Below, in pieces: positions 24,344 through 31,102 of a stretch of 32,890 nt of DNA (position 1 is the stretch's first letter; each line of letters opens with the position of its first letter). The stretch lies in NCBI GenBank assembly GCA_018064935.1, contig JAGHUF010000088.1, forward strand, positions 1 through 32,890. The letters run 5' to 3'. The position numbers were made by a program, and so were the translations under genes. The stretch comes from Candidatus Merdinaster equi (GTDB lineage: Bacteria; Bacillota; Clostridia; Lachnospirales; Lachnospiraceae). The notes below the pieces were generated by a model. It saw nothing but the letters and a program-made list of their open reading frames with translations, did not search any database and was not told the DNA's origin.

Positions 24344-26389
24344 CTATTCCATTCCCAGTCTGTCATAGGGAATTACTCCTCCGATAAACGGAAAAGGATA
24401 CTTACTTATTGAAAACAAATCATATGACAAGTGCAGACCATCTTCTTCGAAGCTCATCTGCATATCAAAGGATGCATTTTCATATGCCAGCTCATACAGC
24501 TGCTCTGAAGATAAGCCCTCATACTGATACGCATTGTCAGTCTCAAGTTCCTCTAATGTACATTCCGCTGCAAGAGTCTTAAATTCATTCTCTGAAATAT
24601 CAAATATCTGATTAATTCCAGCCTGTTTACCAGTGTCTGTGTCCAGAAGATAACACCTTACATCTGATATCTGCGACTTATTTCCTCCAAAAAACAATAC
24701 ATCAAAACGAATTTGAATATAATGATCAAATACTTTTTTCACATTCCCAAATGTCCAGCACGCACTCTGAACATATCCATTTAATCCATCATGATTATCG
24801 CAGTATAAATCATCGTCAATTACATTGGCGCTGATATATTCAGTTTCCCACTCGCTCTCCTGATTCTCAACCAGGCTGTTAATCTGCTGATATATCGCCG
24901 CAATCTGATCGTCCTTACATATCTGTGGGTCGACGACAAGTTTCTCAGCATAGTACTGCCCTACTCTGTTTCCACAATAAGGACATTCATAATCAAATGT
25001 CATCGCCTCAAGATTACCTAGATCACGTGCAGAATTCTCTCTTGATATTATTCCTGTCTGCTGCGGCTGACCTCCCTCGGTAAAATCAGGAAGCTCGTAC
25101 CATTCATACACACCCTTTTTGTCTGAATCAGAATTAGAGTCAGGGCCCGAATTAGATTCTGAATCAGAATCAGAATTAGAATCAGAGACAGCCAGATAAT
25201 ATGCCACTCCTCCAATCACTGTGAAGCCGTCAACGCCAGGATTGGTATTAGCATATCCTGCACCACTTGATGCAGCAAATAACTCTATAGTTCCCTTTTC
25301 TGGTGAATAATAATAAATATGGTTCTCTACAAGAGCCGCATTTATCCTTTCACTCACTGCAAAGCATATTCCTTCTTTTGCATACAGTATTGTTGGATCT
25401 TCGTCGCACAGAAGATTATCTGTTCCATTTGATATAGAATGACACCACAGTGAACGCTTACCCTCGTCAATATCATACTGGATGTAATACAGATTATCTT
25501 TGTCAAATCCGCAGGGATAAACTTCCTTATCGTCTAAGGCAATTTCTTCTTTATCGCCATTAGCATATACTCTGAAATATCTCGGCGCATAGAAATCCGC
25601 TCCATAGCCCACAAAGAAACCATACTCATCCAATGATCTTGCTACACTATCTGAAATGTATGAACCTTCACTTGTCGTGTTTGTGCAAATATTGTTGATT
25701 GGAACTCCATTGAGGAACTGCGAACCCTCGGATGTCTCACTCAAAATCACTGGCGCATCTTCTGTAGCTGTGATTGTATATTTGTTCTCATACAAATAAT
25801 ACACATCAGTTATTTCTGGAACATACCCTCCAAGCGTTATGTAGATACATCCCTTATATGCGTCAATTCCCCAAATATGATCTCTGGTCGTAATCAGATT
25901 CGCACGTCCATTACTCTTTATGTCATATGCATCAACGTAGCTCAATCCATCCAGGTCATGATAGGCGATGACCAAAATATCATCTAGCCTGTAGATAATA
26001 TTCAAATCATTCACATTAACCGAATCAAGCAGTTTAGCTTTCTGAGCGATTTCACTGACAGAAACAACTTCACTTACACCACTGCGTGGATTGATGATTA
26101 AGGCTGTGTCATGCCCCCTGTCCATGAGAACATAATCTGATGCCATATCATTCTGCCCAGCATTTTGCGTGGCATCTTGTTGTGCACCCTGTGGCTGTTC
26201 AGAACCTTCTCCATCACCAGTCTTCTCGGAATTCTGACCTAGTTCCTGACCTTCATTTTGCGTTGCACTCTCAGTGTCATTCTGACTGTTTGACTGATTG
26301 TCACTATTTCCACAAGCAACAGAAGCTAATATTAATGCTATCGCAAGAGCAAATACTATTAACTTGCCTGTTATACTATTTCTTTGCAT
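24344..26389 (-). CDS. Large lipoprotein of unknown function
   Basis: I do not recognise the family. A signal peptide with the lipobox SVAC (Cys26) predicts a lipid-anchored surface protein. Residues ~27-70 are a Gln/Asn/Asp/Gly-rich linker (SDNQSNSQNDTESATQNEG). The next 350 residues look like repeated beta-strand blades with read-out phrases such as DDILVIAYHDLDGLSYVDAYD, GIDAYKGCIYITLGG and DKDNLYYIQYDIDEGKRSLW, suggesting a beta-propeller-like fold. An Asp/Ser tract (about 400-424) follows, then YECPYCGNRVGQYYAEKLV, a single CPYCG, and a C-terminal alpha/beta domain (residues ~500-681). ATG 26389 has no clear ribosome binding site but lies 3 bases after the preceding stop, so coupling is likely. 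Co-transcription with the small Arg-rich gene upstream is expected. Confidence 0.75.
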   Translation of the reverse strand: MQRNSITGKLIVFALAIALILASVACGNSDNQSNSQNDTESATQNEGQELGQNSEKTGDGEGSEQPQGAQQDATQNAGQNDMASDYVLMDRGHDTALIINPRSGVSEVVSVSEIAQKAKLLDSVNVNDLNIIYRLDDILVIAYHDLDGLSYVDAYDIKSNGRANLITTRDHIWGIDAYKGCIYITLGGYVPEITDVYYLYENKYTITATEDAPVILSETSEGSQFLNGVPINNICTNTTSEGSYISDSVARSLDEYGFFVGYGADFYAPRYFRVYANGDKEEIALDDKEVYPCGFDKDNLYYIQYDIDEGKRSLWCHSISNGTDNLLCDEDPTILYAKEGICFAVSERINAALVENHIYYYSPEKGTIELFAASSGAGYANTNPGVDGFTVIGGVAYYLAVSDSNSDSDSESNSGPDSNSDSDKKGVYEWYELPDFTEGGQPQQTGIISRENSARDLGNLEAMTFDYECPYCGNRVGQYYAEKLVVDPQICKDDQIAAIYQQINSLVENQESEWETEYISANVIDDDLYCDNHDGLNGYVQSACWTFGNVKKVFDHYIQIRFDVLFFGGNKSQISDVRCYLLDTDTGKQAGINQIFDISENEFKTLAAECTLEELETDNAYQYEGLSSEQLYELAYENASFDMQMSFEEDGLHLSYDLFSISKYPFPFIGGVIPYDRLGME
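25115..25190. repeat. Trinucleotide-like Asp/Ser/Asn-coding tract in the lipoprotein gene
   Basis: Degenerate runs of GAATCA/GAATTAGA hexamers on the plus strand, coding for alternating Asp, Ser and Asn ending in SDKK. Similar tracts are in ftsH (repeat at 22125 and the 3' end near 21975-22005) and the GT-C-like gene (27937-28001). Confidence 0.7.
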
Positions 26390-26392
26390 ATT

Positions 26393-26815
26393 TTATTTAT
26401 TTCTGCTTCTATAGCGGTAGCGTCTTCTCTGACCATTATTTCCATGGTTGTCTATAGGTCTATGAGGACTTGTATCCTTAGGTGTGTGATTGTTCTGATT
26501 CTTATCAAAGAAATCACTCTTCTCAGACTTTTCTCTGTCACTAAAATCGATTCTGTCACTTCTATCAAAGCGTTCTTTCTGACCACGCGCTGGAGGATTT
26601 GACTCCTTCTGCACACGAGCATTATCATTAGCAACCTCTGCCCTCTTCATAGGCATATCTTCAACCTTGAATGAGGGTCCATCCGTTCCATCATATTCAT
26701 CATCGAGCCACAGGAGATATTTTTCTTCTCTCTCCTCGCCTCCGCCGTTCCATATACCTATCAGGTGAGCAAGTTCCTTTTCGGACATTGTTCTTATTCT
26801 CTCAATGTTTTTCAA
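26393..26815 (-). CDS. Small hydrophilic protein with Arg-rich tail, unknown function
   Basis: 140 residues; family not recognised. The N-terminal ~50 residues (NIERIRTMSEKELAHLIGIWNGGGEEREEKYLLWLDDEYDG) look folded and helical. The rest is low-complexity and highly charged, with many Asp, Arg, Lys, Asn and Pro, ending in QRRRYRYRSRNK, which may bind nucleic acid or membrane phospholipid (inference). No signal peptide. I use the TTG at 26815 because GGAG lies seven bases upstream; the first ATG (26788) would drop nine residues of the helical start. It is followed after 3 bases by the large lipoprotein gene. The upstream 146 bases (26816-26961) hold no recognised gene. Confidence 0.7.
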   Translation of the reverse strand: MKNIERIRTMSEKELAHLIGIWNGGGEEREEKYLLWLDDEYDGTDGPSFKVEDMPMKRAEVANDNARVQKESNPPARGQKERFDRSDRIDFSDREKSEKSDFFDKNQNNHTPKDTSPHRPIDNHGNNGQRRRYRYRSRNK

Positions 26816-26961
26816 AACTAATCTCCATTTCTGAGCTTTTTCTATGGCTTCTGATTCTTACATAGTGGTGGAAGCCTAGCACCATAAACTTACAACATCG
26901 CATTAATCCGTACTTCTGAACAACTTGTTGCGAAGAGATGTCATCAGGGCTATATTTCACA

Positions 26962-27528
26962 CTATGCCCATGGGTCTTCTGCAACAGGTATGCGAATGTC
27001 AGACAGACACTGAATATCAACTACAAACCACTGGCCTGTAGAAGGTTTCTTTCTAAGTTTCATTGGTCTGGGAGAATCTGCGCCTGCGCTCTGCACATAC
27101 AGTGTAGCCCAGTTCTCTTCGATGAAGGAATTAGGATTGGCACTGACCTTGATTGTGAAAGGCTCGCTTGGAGTGTAATTGTTCTGCACAGTCGCTCCCT
27201 CGAAAAATGAGAAAGGCTTATAAGTCTTGCCTTCAAGTCTATCCTTAATGAAACTCTTTGTATAAGCACTTACCTCGTCTGGGCCATTTAAGAAATCCAG
27301 CATCTCATACACTGCTCCAGGATTCTGCTTATATCCACATAACGCAATCATCGCAAGTGCCACTGCAGCATAGGGTGAATTAAGATTTGCCTCCGGCAAT
27401 GCCTGAAGTTCTGACACATTTGCAGGAATCTTGCTGAACTGAAAACTCTCCGAATGATTTCCCTGATTTATATTTTCCTCTTTTACAGCCTCATTAATCA
27501 CACTCTTAAGTCCATCAAAAATTCCCAT
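26962..27528 (-). CDS. DUF6935-like cytosolic protein
   Basis: 188 aa, no signal peptide or membrane helix. The stretch LNSPYAAVALAMIALCGYKQNPGAVYEML, then FIKDRLEGKTYKPFSFFEGAT, NNYTPSEPFTIKV and LRKKPSTGQWFVVDIQCLSDIRIPV resembles what I recall of the DUF6935 family of Clostridia, whose role is unknown. Motifs near the end (GQWFVVDI) look like an Ig-like or lipocalin-like beta strand. Start ATG 27528 has GGGAGG nine bases upstream. A candidate promoter (TATAAT at 27603-27598, weak -35) lies before it. It is followed after a 146-base gap by the small Arg-rich gene. The family assignment is from memory and would need a domain search. Confidence 0.6.
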   Translation of the reverse strand: MGIFDGLKSVINEAVKEENINQGNHSESFQFSKIPANVSELQALPEANLNSPYAAVALAMIALCGYKQNPGAVYEMLDFLNGPDEVSAYTKSFIKDRLEGKTYKPFSFFEGATVQNNYTPSEPFTIKVSANPNSFIEENWATLYVQSAGADSPRPMKLRKKPSTGQWFVVDIQCLSDIRIPVAEDPWA

Positions 27529-27597
27529 TACACGTATCCTCCCATTGTAGTAATGCTGTGTTCTCTATAAGTATATTTATGCCTACACACATTCAAC

Positions 27598-27603
27598 ATT
27601 ATA
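27598..27603 (-). promoter_or_regulatory. Possible promoter (-10 only) for the DUF6935-like gene
   Basis: Perfect TATAAT at 27603-27598 on the minus strand. The hexamer 17 bases upstream (TAGAAA) is a poor -35. Predicted leader of about 60 nt. Confidence 0.3.
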
Positions 27604-27632
27604 GCCCATATATTCCACTTTTTCTATTCTAA

Positions 27633-29438
27633 TCATTTATTATAAGCGGCTTTGCACAAATATCCCAATTCCAGCTCACGACTATCTATCCCGTTACCGC
27701 GGAAATCAAAACATGAATCCAGATCTTCTGCGGTAAAGTACCACGATTCACCCTTAGTTACATACACATATTCCGGAATGTTATCCGGGTGAAGTGCGTA
27801 ATACTCATTCAGCCTCGACACCAGTAGCTGCTTGGGATCCTTATCTGAATATGTCGATGAAATCCAGGATGAATGAGCGCCTGTAAGTTCGTCAAGATAC
27901 AGATATGACCACGGTTCCATTGTCACGGCAAGAACTCTTTTCTTATCTGATCCATTATTCAGATCTGAATTCGAATTTGCATTCACATTTGAATTCGCGT
28001 CTAATCTGCCAATCTCATTCTTTACTTCCTTCAAATCCGCCAAAAGACCAGCATACGCCTCGCCGTGCTCCTTCGATGTCACAACTCCCGCAAGCGGACC
28101 TTCTGAAATATGATAATCAAGTGAAGATACCTCCGGCTCCCAGAAAGCATGGACTGATTTCATATATATTTCTGTGCCCAAAAGTGCTCCGAATAGTGCA
28201 CTGCAGAATATCACAACAAGCCCTAATGAGAATTTATTCTCTTCCATAAGGCTTTTACCGAGGCTACAAATTAAAAGCGAAGCCCCAAGAAGCAGAATTG
28301 GCATTCCCTGGCAGATAACATTTATTCCCTGATTTGAAGACATGCTGCCGCAGAAGGTAAAGAGCAGTCCACCTGCGTAAAAATACAACAGTGCCCACTT
28401 ATCTTTAAATCCTTTCCTGCTAAGCACGAAAGCGGTAATTCCCACTGGCATCATAGGGAACATTATGAGATTGTAATTCTCCAGAGGTTTCTCGGTGAGA
28501 ATCAATATCTGCATTGCAGCGGCAAGAACAGTTATTCCAAAATATATGCAGGCCATCTTATCTCTAACGATAGCTGCAAAGACCAGAACTCCAAGCCACA
28601 TCAGAAGATACATTTTGAAGTTGTGAATTATACTGTAAAAATACGTATAAACAATCGTATACAAACCGCTTTGAGTATGTTCAGGATCATTCAGGATATG
28701 TGGCAGATTCTCAAATACCTCACCCATTCTTCCACTTAGTGCAATGACAAGAATAAGATACATCAGAACAATTGCCGCTCCCAGTGTCACAAACAACAGA
28801 TGCGTGGGGAATTCTTTTTTTACAATCGCAGTAATGACGTTAGCAATCAGATATACTGCATATGCAATAATCAGAAAAGGATTGCACAACACGGCGCCAC
28901 CGTAGCATAATCCTGCAAGCAGTAGCAATATTATCTCTTTTCGCCCTCTGGAGCCACCCCTCTGTGTTCGACTGTCCCTCTCCTTGTACAGGAGCGCCAT
29001 TGCCAACGCAAACAAGCCCACTCCCATCGTATTATATGAAAGAGCCATCACATCATATGGGCTGTATATATAGAAAATCAGAACCCCGAGTAATGCACCC
29101 AGCCCATGTTTTCTGAGGCACATATATAGTCCTGTACAAGTCAGCACGTGCATGATGATATAGAACACTCTGAAATGCAGCACTATCCCTTCAGTATTTC
29201 CGAAAATCAAATTATTCAGATGATAAAACGGCATCAGAAAAAGAGCCGACAGCTGGGCAAGATTCCACTCGTCAGCAAGCGGAACATCACCATTAGCAAA
29301 ACGACTCGCCAGTGTTATATAAAATGGCTCATCTCCTCCACCATAGCCAATTCCTGCTTTCCAAATCAAGAAAGGAAGAAACGCTAATATCGATACGATG
29401 AATATAATATCTATCTTATATTTCTTAATTTTGTCCAT
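27633..29438 (-). CDS. Multi-spanning membrane protein, probable GT-C-fold glycosyltransferase
   Basis: 601 aa with about 11-12 predicted hydrophobic helices between residues 10 and ~420 and a soluble C-terminal domain of ~170 residues. After the first helix the loop reads GYGGGDEPFYITLASRFANG; an acidic Asp-Glu here is the usual position of the catalytic acidic residues in GT-C (PMT/ArnT-like) enzymes that use polyprenyl-phosphate sugars. The reaction is thus inferred and the acceptor unknown. Near residue 500 lies a low-complexity tract (DANSNVNANSNSDLNNGSDKK). The end (MEPWSYLYLDELTGAHSSW ... VYVTKGESWYFTAEDLDSCFDF) resembles the soluble tail of such proteins. ATG 29438 was chosen over an upstream in-frame TTG; the ribosome binding site is weak. 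It follows the ferredoxin terminator. Confidence 0.75.
   Translation of the reverse strand: MDKIKKYKIDIIFIVSILAFLPFLIWKAGIGYGGGDEPFYITLASRFANGDVPLADEWNLAQLSALFLMPFYHLNNLIFGNTEGIVLHFRVFYIIMHVLTCTGLYMCLRKHGLGALLGVLIFYIYSPYDVMALSYNTMGVGLFALAMALLYKERDSRTQRGGSRGRKEIILLLLAGLCYGGAVLCNPFLIIAYAVYLIANVITAIVKKEFPTHLLFVTLGAAIVLMYLILVIALSGRMGEVFENLPHILNDPEHTQSGLYTIVYTYFYSIIHNFKMYLLMWLGVLVFAAIVRDKMACIYFGITVLAAAMQILILTEKPLENYNLIMFPMMPVGITAFVLSRKGFKDKWALLYFYAGGLLFTFCGSMSSNQGINVICQGMPILLLGASLLICSLGKSLMEENKFSLGLVVIFCSALFGALLGTEIYMKSVHAFWEPEVSSLDYHISEGPLAGVVTSKEHGEAYAGLLADLKEVKNEIGRLDANSNVNANSNSDLNNGSDKKRVLAVTMEPWSYLYLDELTGAHSSWISSTYSDKDPKQLLVSRLNEYYALHPDNIPEYVYVTKGESWYFTAEDLDSCFDFRGNGIDSRELELGYLCKAAYNK
27937..28001. 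repeat. Asn/Asp/Ser-coding low-complexity tract in the GT-C-like gene
   Basis: Plus-strand GAATTC/GAATTTG-type repeats encode DANSNVNANSNSDLNNGSDKK. It ends in SDKK like the tract in the lipoprotein and in FtsH, though the proteins are unrelated. Confidence 0.6.
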
Positions 29439-29449
29439 AATCAAAATCC

Positions 29450-29485
29450 AAAAAAACGCCCTATTCCATATTCTGGAACAGGGCG
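29450..29485 (-). terminator. Terminator after the ferredoxin gene
   Basis: A 12-pair stem (29457-29468 with 29474-29485) with one G-T wobble on the minus strand, a 5-base loop, and seven T residues on the minus strand at 29456-29450. It is 15 bases past the ferredoxin stop and 12 bases before the GT-C-like start. Confidence 0.9.
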
Positions 29486-29500
29486 CTCAGAGTAGCTTAA

Positions 29501-29671
29501 TTAGCCTTCTGTGATAGCTCCTGTAGGGCATCCACCCTCACAAGCTCCACAATCGATGCACTTATCAGCATCAACTTCATACTTGCCATCTCCCATTGAG
29601 ATTGCTCCAACAGGACAAGTTCCTTCGCAAGCTCCGCATGCTACACATGAATCATTAATAACACGTGCCAT
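29501..29671 (-). CDS. 2[4Fe-4S] clostridial-type ferredoxin
   Basis: Small electron carrier of 56 residues. Two CxxCxxCxxxCP clusters are complete: CVACGACEGTCPVGAI (about 9-24) and CIDCGACEGGCPTGAI (about 38-53). The two-fold internal symmetry and length are those of clostridial ferredoxins, which accept electrons from pyruvate:ferredoxin oxidoreductase or hydrogenase and donate low-potential electrons; here it could also supply PflA (inference from proximity). The start ATG at 29671 has a strong AGGAGG seven bases upstream. It has its own promoter and terminator, so it is a one-gene unit between pflA and the GT-C-like gene. Confidence 0.96.
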   Translation of the reverse strand: MARVINDSCVACGACEGTCPVGAISMGDGKYEVDADKCIDCGACEGGCPTGAITEG

Positions 29672-29693
29672 TTCAGTACCTCCTTAATAATAA

Positions 29694-29707
29694 AACTCAT
29701 ATGAGTT
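29694..29707. promoter_or_regulatory. 14-bp perfect palindrome in the ferredoxin leader
   Basis: AACTCATATGAGTT reads the same on both strands. It covers about +9 to +22 from the start predicted by the promoter at 29723-29751, and lies 22 bases before the ATG. Such a position suits a repressor operator; a short mRNA stem is the alternative. Confidence 0.5.
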
Positions 29708-29722
29708 GTTTTCACATAGTCA

Positions 29723-29751
29723 ATTATAATGCATATTTATATCGCATACAA
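29723..29751 (-). promoter_or_regulatory. Promoter of the ferredoxin gene
   Basis: TTGTAT (29751-29746), a 17-base A/T-rich spacer and a perfect TATAAT (29728-29723) on the minus strand, giving a leader of about 45 nt that contains the palindrome. Confidence 0.55.
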
Positions 29752-29764
29752 GCAATTTAGTGAG

Positions 29765-30520
29765 TTATTCGCTAATTCCACGGGCCTTTTTAATTCCACT
29801 TAAGATATGTTTTTTGCACTCAAGAGCACCTTCCTTAGTCATGGCAGGAACATCTTTGAGAATATAGTCCATATCAAGCTTCTCATACTTCGGTTTACCC
29901 ATTGTATGGTATGGAAGTACATCAAGTGCCTTCAGATTAGAAAGTCCACCAATAAACTCACCAAGCTTTTCCAGATATTCAGGCTGATCTGTTATTCCAG
30001 GAACAACCACGTGCCTAATCCACAGATCTACATTTTCCTCTGCAAGAAAACGCGCATATGCAAGGATACCCTCATTGGGTTGCTTGCACAATTCCTGATG
30101 CTTGACCGGATCAATATGTTTGATATCAAGCATTACCAGATCCGTTACTTTTGCGAGTCTACGCGCCTTTTCCACATAGGCTTCGTTATCAGGCTTGAAC
30201 GCAATTCCCGAGGTGTCTAAGCAGGTGTGAATACCCTCTTCTTTACACTTTTCAAAAAGCTCTGTCACAAAATCAATCTGCATCAGCGGCTCACCGCCTG
30301 TAACCGTCAAGCCTCCGCCATTCTGGTAAAATGGTGCATTTCTGTTGTACTGCTCGAGTATTTCATCAACAGACATTTCTTTTCCACCATTCATATCCCA
30401 AGTATCAGGATTATGGCAATATGCACATCTCATCGGACATCCCTGAACGAAAACCACAAAACGTGTTCCCGGTCCATCAACTGTGCCGAAACTCTCAAGA
30501 GAATGAATTCTTCCATTCAT
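29765..30520 (-). CDS. pflA: Pyruvate formate-lyase-activating enzyme
   Basis: Radical SAM enzyme that installs the glycyl radical on pyruvate formate-lyase. The [4Fe-4S]-SAM motif CxxxCxxC is at Cys28, Cys32 and Cys35 (GCPMRCAYCHNPDTWD). Other family features: the opening GRIHSLESFGTVDGPGTRFVVF, GGLTVTGGEPLMQ (SAM contacts), DTSGIA and LWIRHVVVPGITD near residue 180. Length 251 aa is usual (~245). ATG 30520 has GAGAGG upstream. It follows the split pyruvate formate-lyase genes but a strong terminator separates them, so it may have its own weak promoter or be expressed by read-through. Its target glycine must be the one on the separate 80-aa radical protein. Confidence 0.96.
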   Translation of the reverse strand: MNGRIHSLESFGTVDGPGTRFVVFVQGCPMRCAYCHNPDTWDMNGGKEMSVDEILEQYNRNAPFYQNGGGLTVTGGEPLMQIDFVTELFEKCKEEGIHTCLDTSGIAFKPDNEAYVEKARRLAKVTDLVMLDIKHIDPVKHQELCKQPNEGILAYARFLAEENVDLWIRHVVVPGITDQPEYLEKLGEFIGGLSNLKALDVLPYHTMGKPKYEKLDMDYILKDVPAMTKEGALECKKHILSGIKKARGISE

Positions 30521-30557
30521 CTAAACATACCTCTCTATATATGTATTACTTTGATAT

Positions 30558-30586
30558 AAAAAAGACGCCGGCCATGGGCCAGCGCC
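30558..30586 (-). terminator. Terminator between the pyruvate formate-lyase genes and pflA
   Basis: A G+C-rich 10-pair stem (30564-30573 with 30577-30586) with a 3-base loop and six T residues. Two positions pair as G-T wobbles only on the minus strand and mismatch on the plus strand, so it acts on the minus-strand transcript. Confidence 0.88.
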
Positions 30587-30608
30587 TTTTAATCAAATCC
30601 GCTTCTTC

Positions 30609-30851
30609 TTAGATTGCCTCATGGAATGTACGGGTAATAACGTCCTGCTGCTGCTCTGGAGTTAACTTAACAAAGTTAACTGCGTATCCTGATACACGGA
30701 TTGTCAGCTGAGGATAGTTCTCTGGATGAGCCTGAGCATCAAGAAGAGTATCCTTATTAAGAACGTTTACATTGAGATGATGTCCGCCCTTTGTAGCGTA
30801 TCCATCAAGTAAGTTAACCAGGTTATTAACCTGTGCTTCATTTGCTGCCAT
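30609..30851 (-). CDS. Stand-alone glycyl-radical domain of pyruvate formate-lyase (GrcA-like)
   Basis: 80 residues that equal the C-terminal domain of ordinary pyruvate formate-lyase: [24 protein letters not shown], then [20 protein letters not shown] with the radical-bearing Gly55 and the family ending TRTFHE. It resembles E. coli GrcA/YfiD, a spare radical domain that rescues oxygen-cleaved lyase. Here it is not a spare: the main body encoded upstream has no radical domain of its own, so this protein should be an obligate second subunit, activated by PflA. The start ATG has AGGAGG eight bases upstream, so it is translated separately rather than produced by frameshift. It is last in the unit, before a terminator. 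Confidence 0.93.
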   Translation of the reverse strand: MAANEAQVNNLVNLLDGYATKGGHHLNVNVLNKDTLLDAQAHPENYPQLTIRVSGYAVNFVKLTPEQQQDVITRTFHEAI

Positions 30852-30887
30852 TATTATGTCCTCCTGTATTATTTATCGTATTTCGGT

Positions 30888-31088
30888 TTAGGGTCTGTCC
30901 ATGCCTTCCTGCATTGTAGGAACGCTACAAGCGAAGGGCTTATTGGAACAGTCCGCACTACCGAAGGTTTCTACCTGTTTGGTGGGATCCTCAGAGTCCA
31001 TTACATCTACATTGACATGACCCATGCCGCTAATCATTCCGGCATCAAGCTGTGCAACTAAGTCGTCTATCATACTCTTCTGATCCAT
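30888..31088 (-). CDS. 66-aa truncated paralogue of the glycyl-radical domain front half
   Basis: Unrecognised as a named family. Residues ~7-30 (IDDLVAQLDAGMISGMGHVNVDVM) align with residues ~8-31 of the radical protein ([24 protein letters not shown]): shared pattern DLV-x2-LD then GxH-[LV]-NV-x-V. The radical loop RVSGYA is absent; the remaining tail is DCSNKPFACSVPTMQEGMDRP with two cysteines and no further match. Own GAGGTGG ribosome binding site just before ATG 31088, 14 bases after the lyase body stop and 36 bases before the radical gene. No signal peptide or membrane segment. It could occupy the same surface of the lyase body, be a structural third subunit, or be a decaying duplicate. 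Coding status is supported by its ribosome binding site and position; function is open. Confidence 0.75.
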   Translation of the reverse strand: MDQKSMIDDLVAQLDAGMISGMGHVNVDVMDSEDPTKQVETFGSADCSNKPFACSVPTMQEGMDRP

Positions 31089-31102
31089 AATCCACCTCTT
31101 AA

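Noticed and set aside
26802-27020. 72-aa frame running through the gap between the DUF6935-like and Arg-rich genes
   Set aside because: It has no good ribosome binding site, overlaps both neighbours and shows Cys/His-rich content without a recognisable motif.
30661-30680. 20-base inverted repeat (GTTAACTT-AACA-AAGTTAAC) in the radical-domain gene, with another GTTAAC-rich palindrome near 30810-30830
   Set aside because: Both lie inside conserved codons (VNFVKL and NLVNLL), so the symmetry is explained by the protein sequence; no T-tract or position suggests a site.
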